Assembly (NCBI GenBank): GCA_947685225.1
Contig: CANTUV010000035.1
Coordinates: 2,239,501 to 2,303,500, forward strand
DNA length: 64,000 nt
DNA from: Garcia nutans
Lineage: Eukaryota > Streptophyta > Magnoliopsida > Malpighiales > Euphorbiaceae
Direction: 5' to 3'
A program made the translations under genes and the position numbers. Below the pieces are notes generated by a model. It did no database searches, was not told the DNA's origin, and saw only the letters and a program-made list of their open reading frames with translations. Each line of letters starts with the position of its first letter. The stretch's first letter is position 1. Positions 63,084 through 64,000 of this stretch are shown here, piece by piece.

Positions 63084-64000
63084 ATGCCATCTAGGTTTTT
63101 TGTGAAGTTGAATTTAGGATTTAGAACATCTATAATTGCTAGAAAGTCAACTTCTGTGGTATCTAATCCAACTAAATTGAATTTAGTTAGGCGTTCTTTT
63201 GGTGGATATTCTATGGCTGCTTCTGGTTCTAAAGCTGTGTTTGGTGATACTTTTATTGATGATATGATTGCTACTTGTGGAAATGGATTGGATTTTTCAA
63301 AACCTAATGGTGTATTTTTCGAGGATAGAAGTCGAGCCAGTTGCATAAAGGCGAGTGTTAGAATGAGAAATGGGGAATTGCCCAATAGTCGTTTGGTTTG
63401 TGGGCATTCTTCGTTTGATGCAATTAGGAGCAGCAGCAGTAATTTGAATTATTTTATTGTTGGCCCATTGTTGAAAAACTTCCACACCTTGTCTTCTGTC
63501 AAATTCTCTGCTGGGGCTGCTCGTGATGTGTCCTTCGATAGTAATTCTCGTGACGAGCAGCTGGCTAATTCCACTATGGCATCTGGCCAGTACGTGCTCT
63601 CTTCTTCTTTTTTGGTTATTTGTTCTATAGTTCTATTGCATTTGCTGTTGGAAATGTCTTTATATTTCTCCATGAATTTATGCTTATGTTCAAAAGATTT
63701 CTGTACAAAATTTAGTGGACCGTGTTTACTAGAATTGAGCTAGAAAGTTTCCTCATACTATAACAAGTTTGCTAATGAAACTGTGTTTAGCAAACGAGTA
63801 TCTGAGGCTGCTTGGTATTGAGCACAAAACTATTCTTGGTGGCAGAGCCTTGAAGCTGCTCTCAGGATCATGTTACTTGCCGCATCCCGATAAGGAAAAA
63901 ACAGGTGGGGAAGATGCTCACTTTATATGTACAGATAAACAAGTCATAGGTGTAGCAGATGGAGTTGGAGGTTGGGCAGATGTAGGAATTAATGCAGGAT
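63084..64000 (+). CDS. Protein phosphatase 2C, PP2C55/PP2C80-type, 3' end outside window
   Basis: PP2C phosphatases remove phosphate from Ser/Thr with two metal ions. This subgroup carries a long N-terminal extension and is often predicted to enter an organelle. Exon 1 begins at 63084 (MPSRFFVKLNLGFR, Ser/Arg-rich, as in a transit peptide). It contains GGYSMAASGSKAVFGDTFID and ends at a GT donor near 63590, after STMASG. The next exon, beginning at about 63807, reads LGIEHKTILGGRALKLLSGS, then CYLPHPDKEKTGGEDAHFIC and VIGVADGVGGWADVG. These include the Glu-Asp and Asp-Gly-Val-Gly-Gly metal-site motifs. With the obvious acceptor TTTAG at 63790 the phase does not fit; AG at 63805-63806 restores it. 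The gene runs off the window in an exon, so its activity and length cannot be judged. Confidence 0.85.

Overview
This window is plant nuclear DNA, almost certainly from a eudicot and probably a rosid. It has large, very AT-rich non-coding stretches, GT-AG introns, typical plant gene families (ABCG half-transporter, bHLH, plastid KARI, U2AF65, Pol III RPC5, INDETERMINATE-DOMAIN zinc finger, PP2C) and typical plant mobile elements (L1-type LINE, hAT, Tourist-like and 'CTCCGTCC'-type MITEs). I could not fix the species from sequence alone.

Gene layout. 663-2480 (+): an ABCG10-like half-transporter broken by two frameshifts. 3211-4701 (-): a two-exon bHLH factor. 20346-24048 (+): a ten-exon chloroplast ketol-acid reductoisomerase with an in-frame TAG and a 2-nt loss. 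25005-29222 (-): U2AF large subunit, twelve exons, intact (583 aa). 31142-39446 (-): RNA polymerase III subunit RPC5, thirteen exons, intact (731 aa). 51347-53613 (+): an IDD5/IDD4-type C2H2 factor, four exons, intact (537 aa). 63084-end (+): the 5' part of a PP2C phosphatase. In the three intact multi-exon genes all exon phases add up, which supports those models strongly. These neighbours have no common pathway; they are ordinary, independently transcribed plant genes.

Between genes the DNA is dominated by repeats. The most striking is at about 7.7-13.04 kb: a ~160-bp unit occurs about six times in reverse orientation, then a ~950-bp centre, then about twenty times in forward orientation. 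This makes a large inverted array of the foldback-transposon kind, or a local satellite with an inversion. A 5'-truncated, decayed LINE with a 16-bp target-site duplication lies at 15018-18602. A clean 361-bp Tourist-like MITE with TTA duplications lies at 55849-56209. A 737-bp non-autonomous hAT-like element with an 8-bp GTGTGTGT duplication lies at 57324-58060 and carries a tRNA-like A/B-box segment. Older MITE copies, a ~168-bp AT-rich tandem array (40.5 kb), a direct segmental duplication (61 kb) and an isolated GC-richer island (43.2-43.8 kb) fill much of the rest.

No tRNA, rRNA, CRISPR or bacterial-type system was seen. The best candidates for something undescribed are the inverted ~160-bp array and the tRNA-like module carried inside the hAT element. 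The broken KARI and ABCG genes are either true pseudogenes or consensus errors, and reads or transcripts would decide that.
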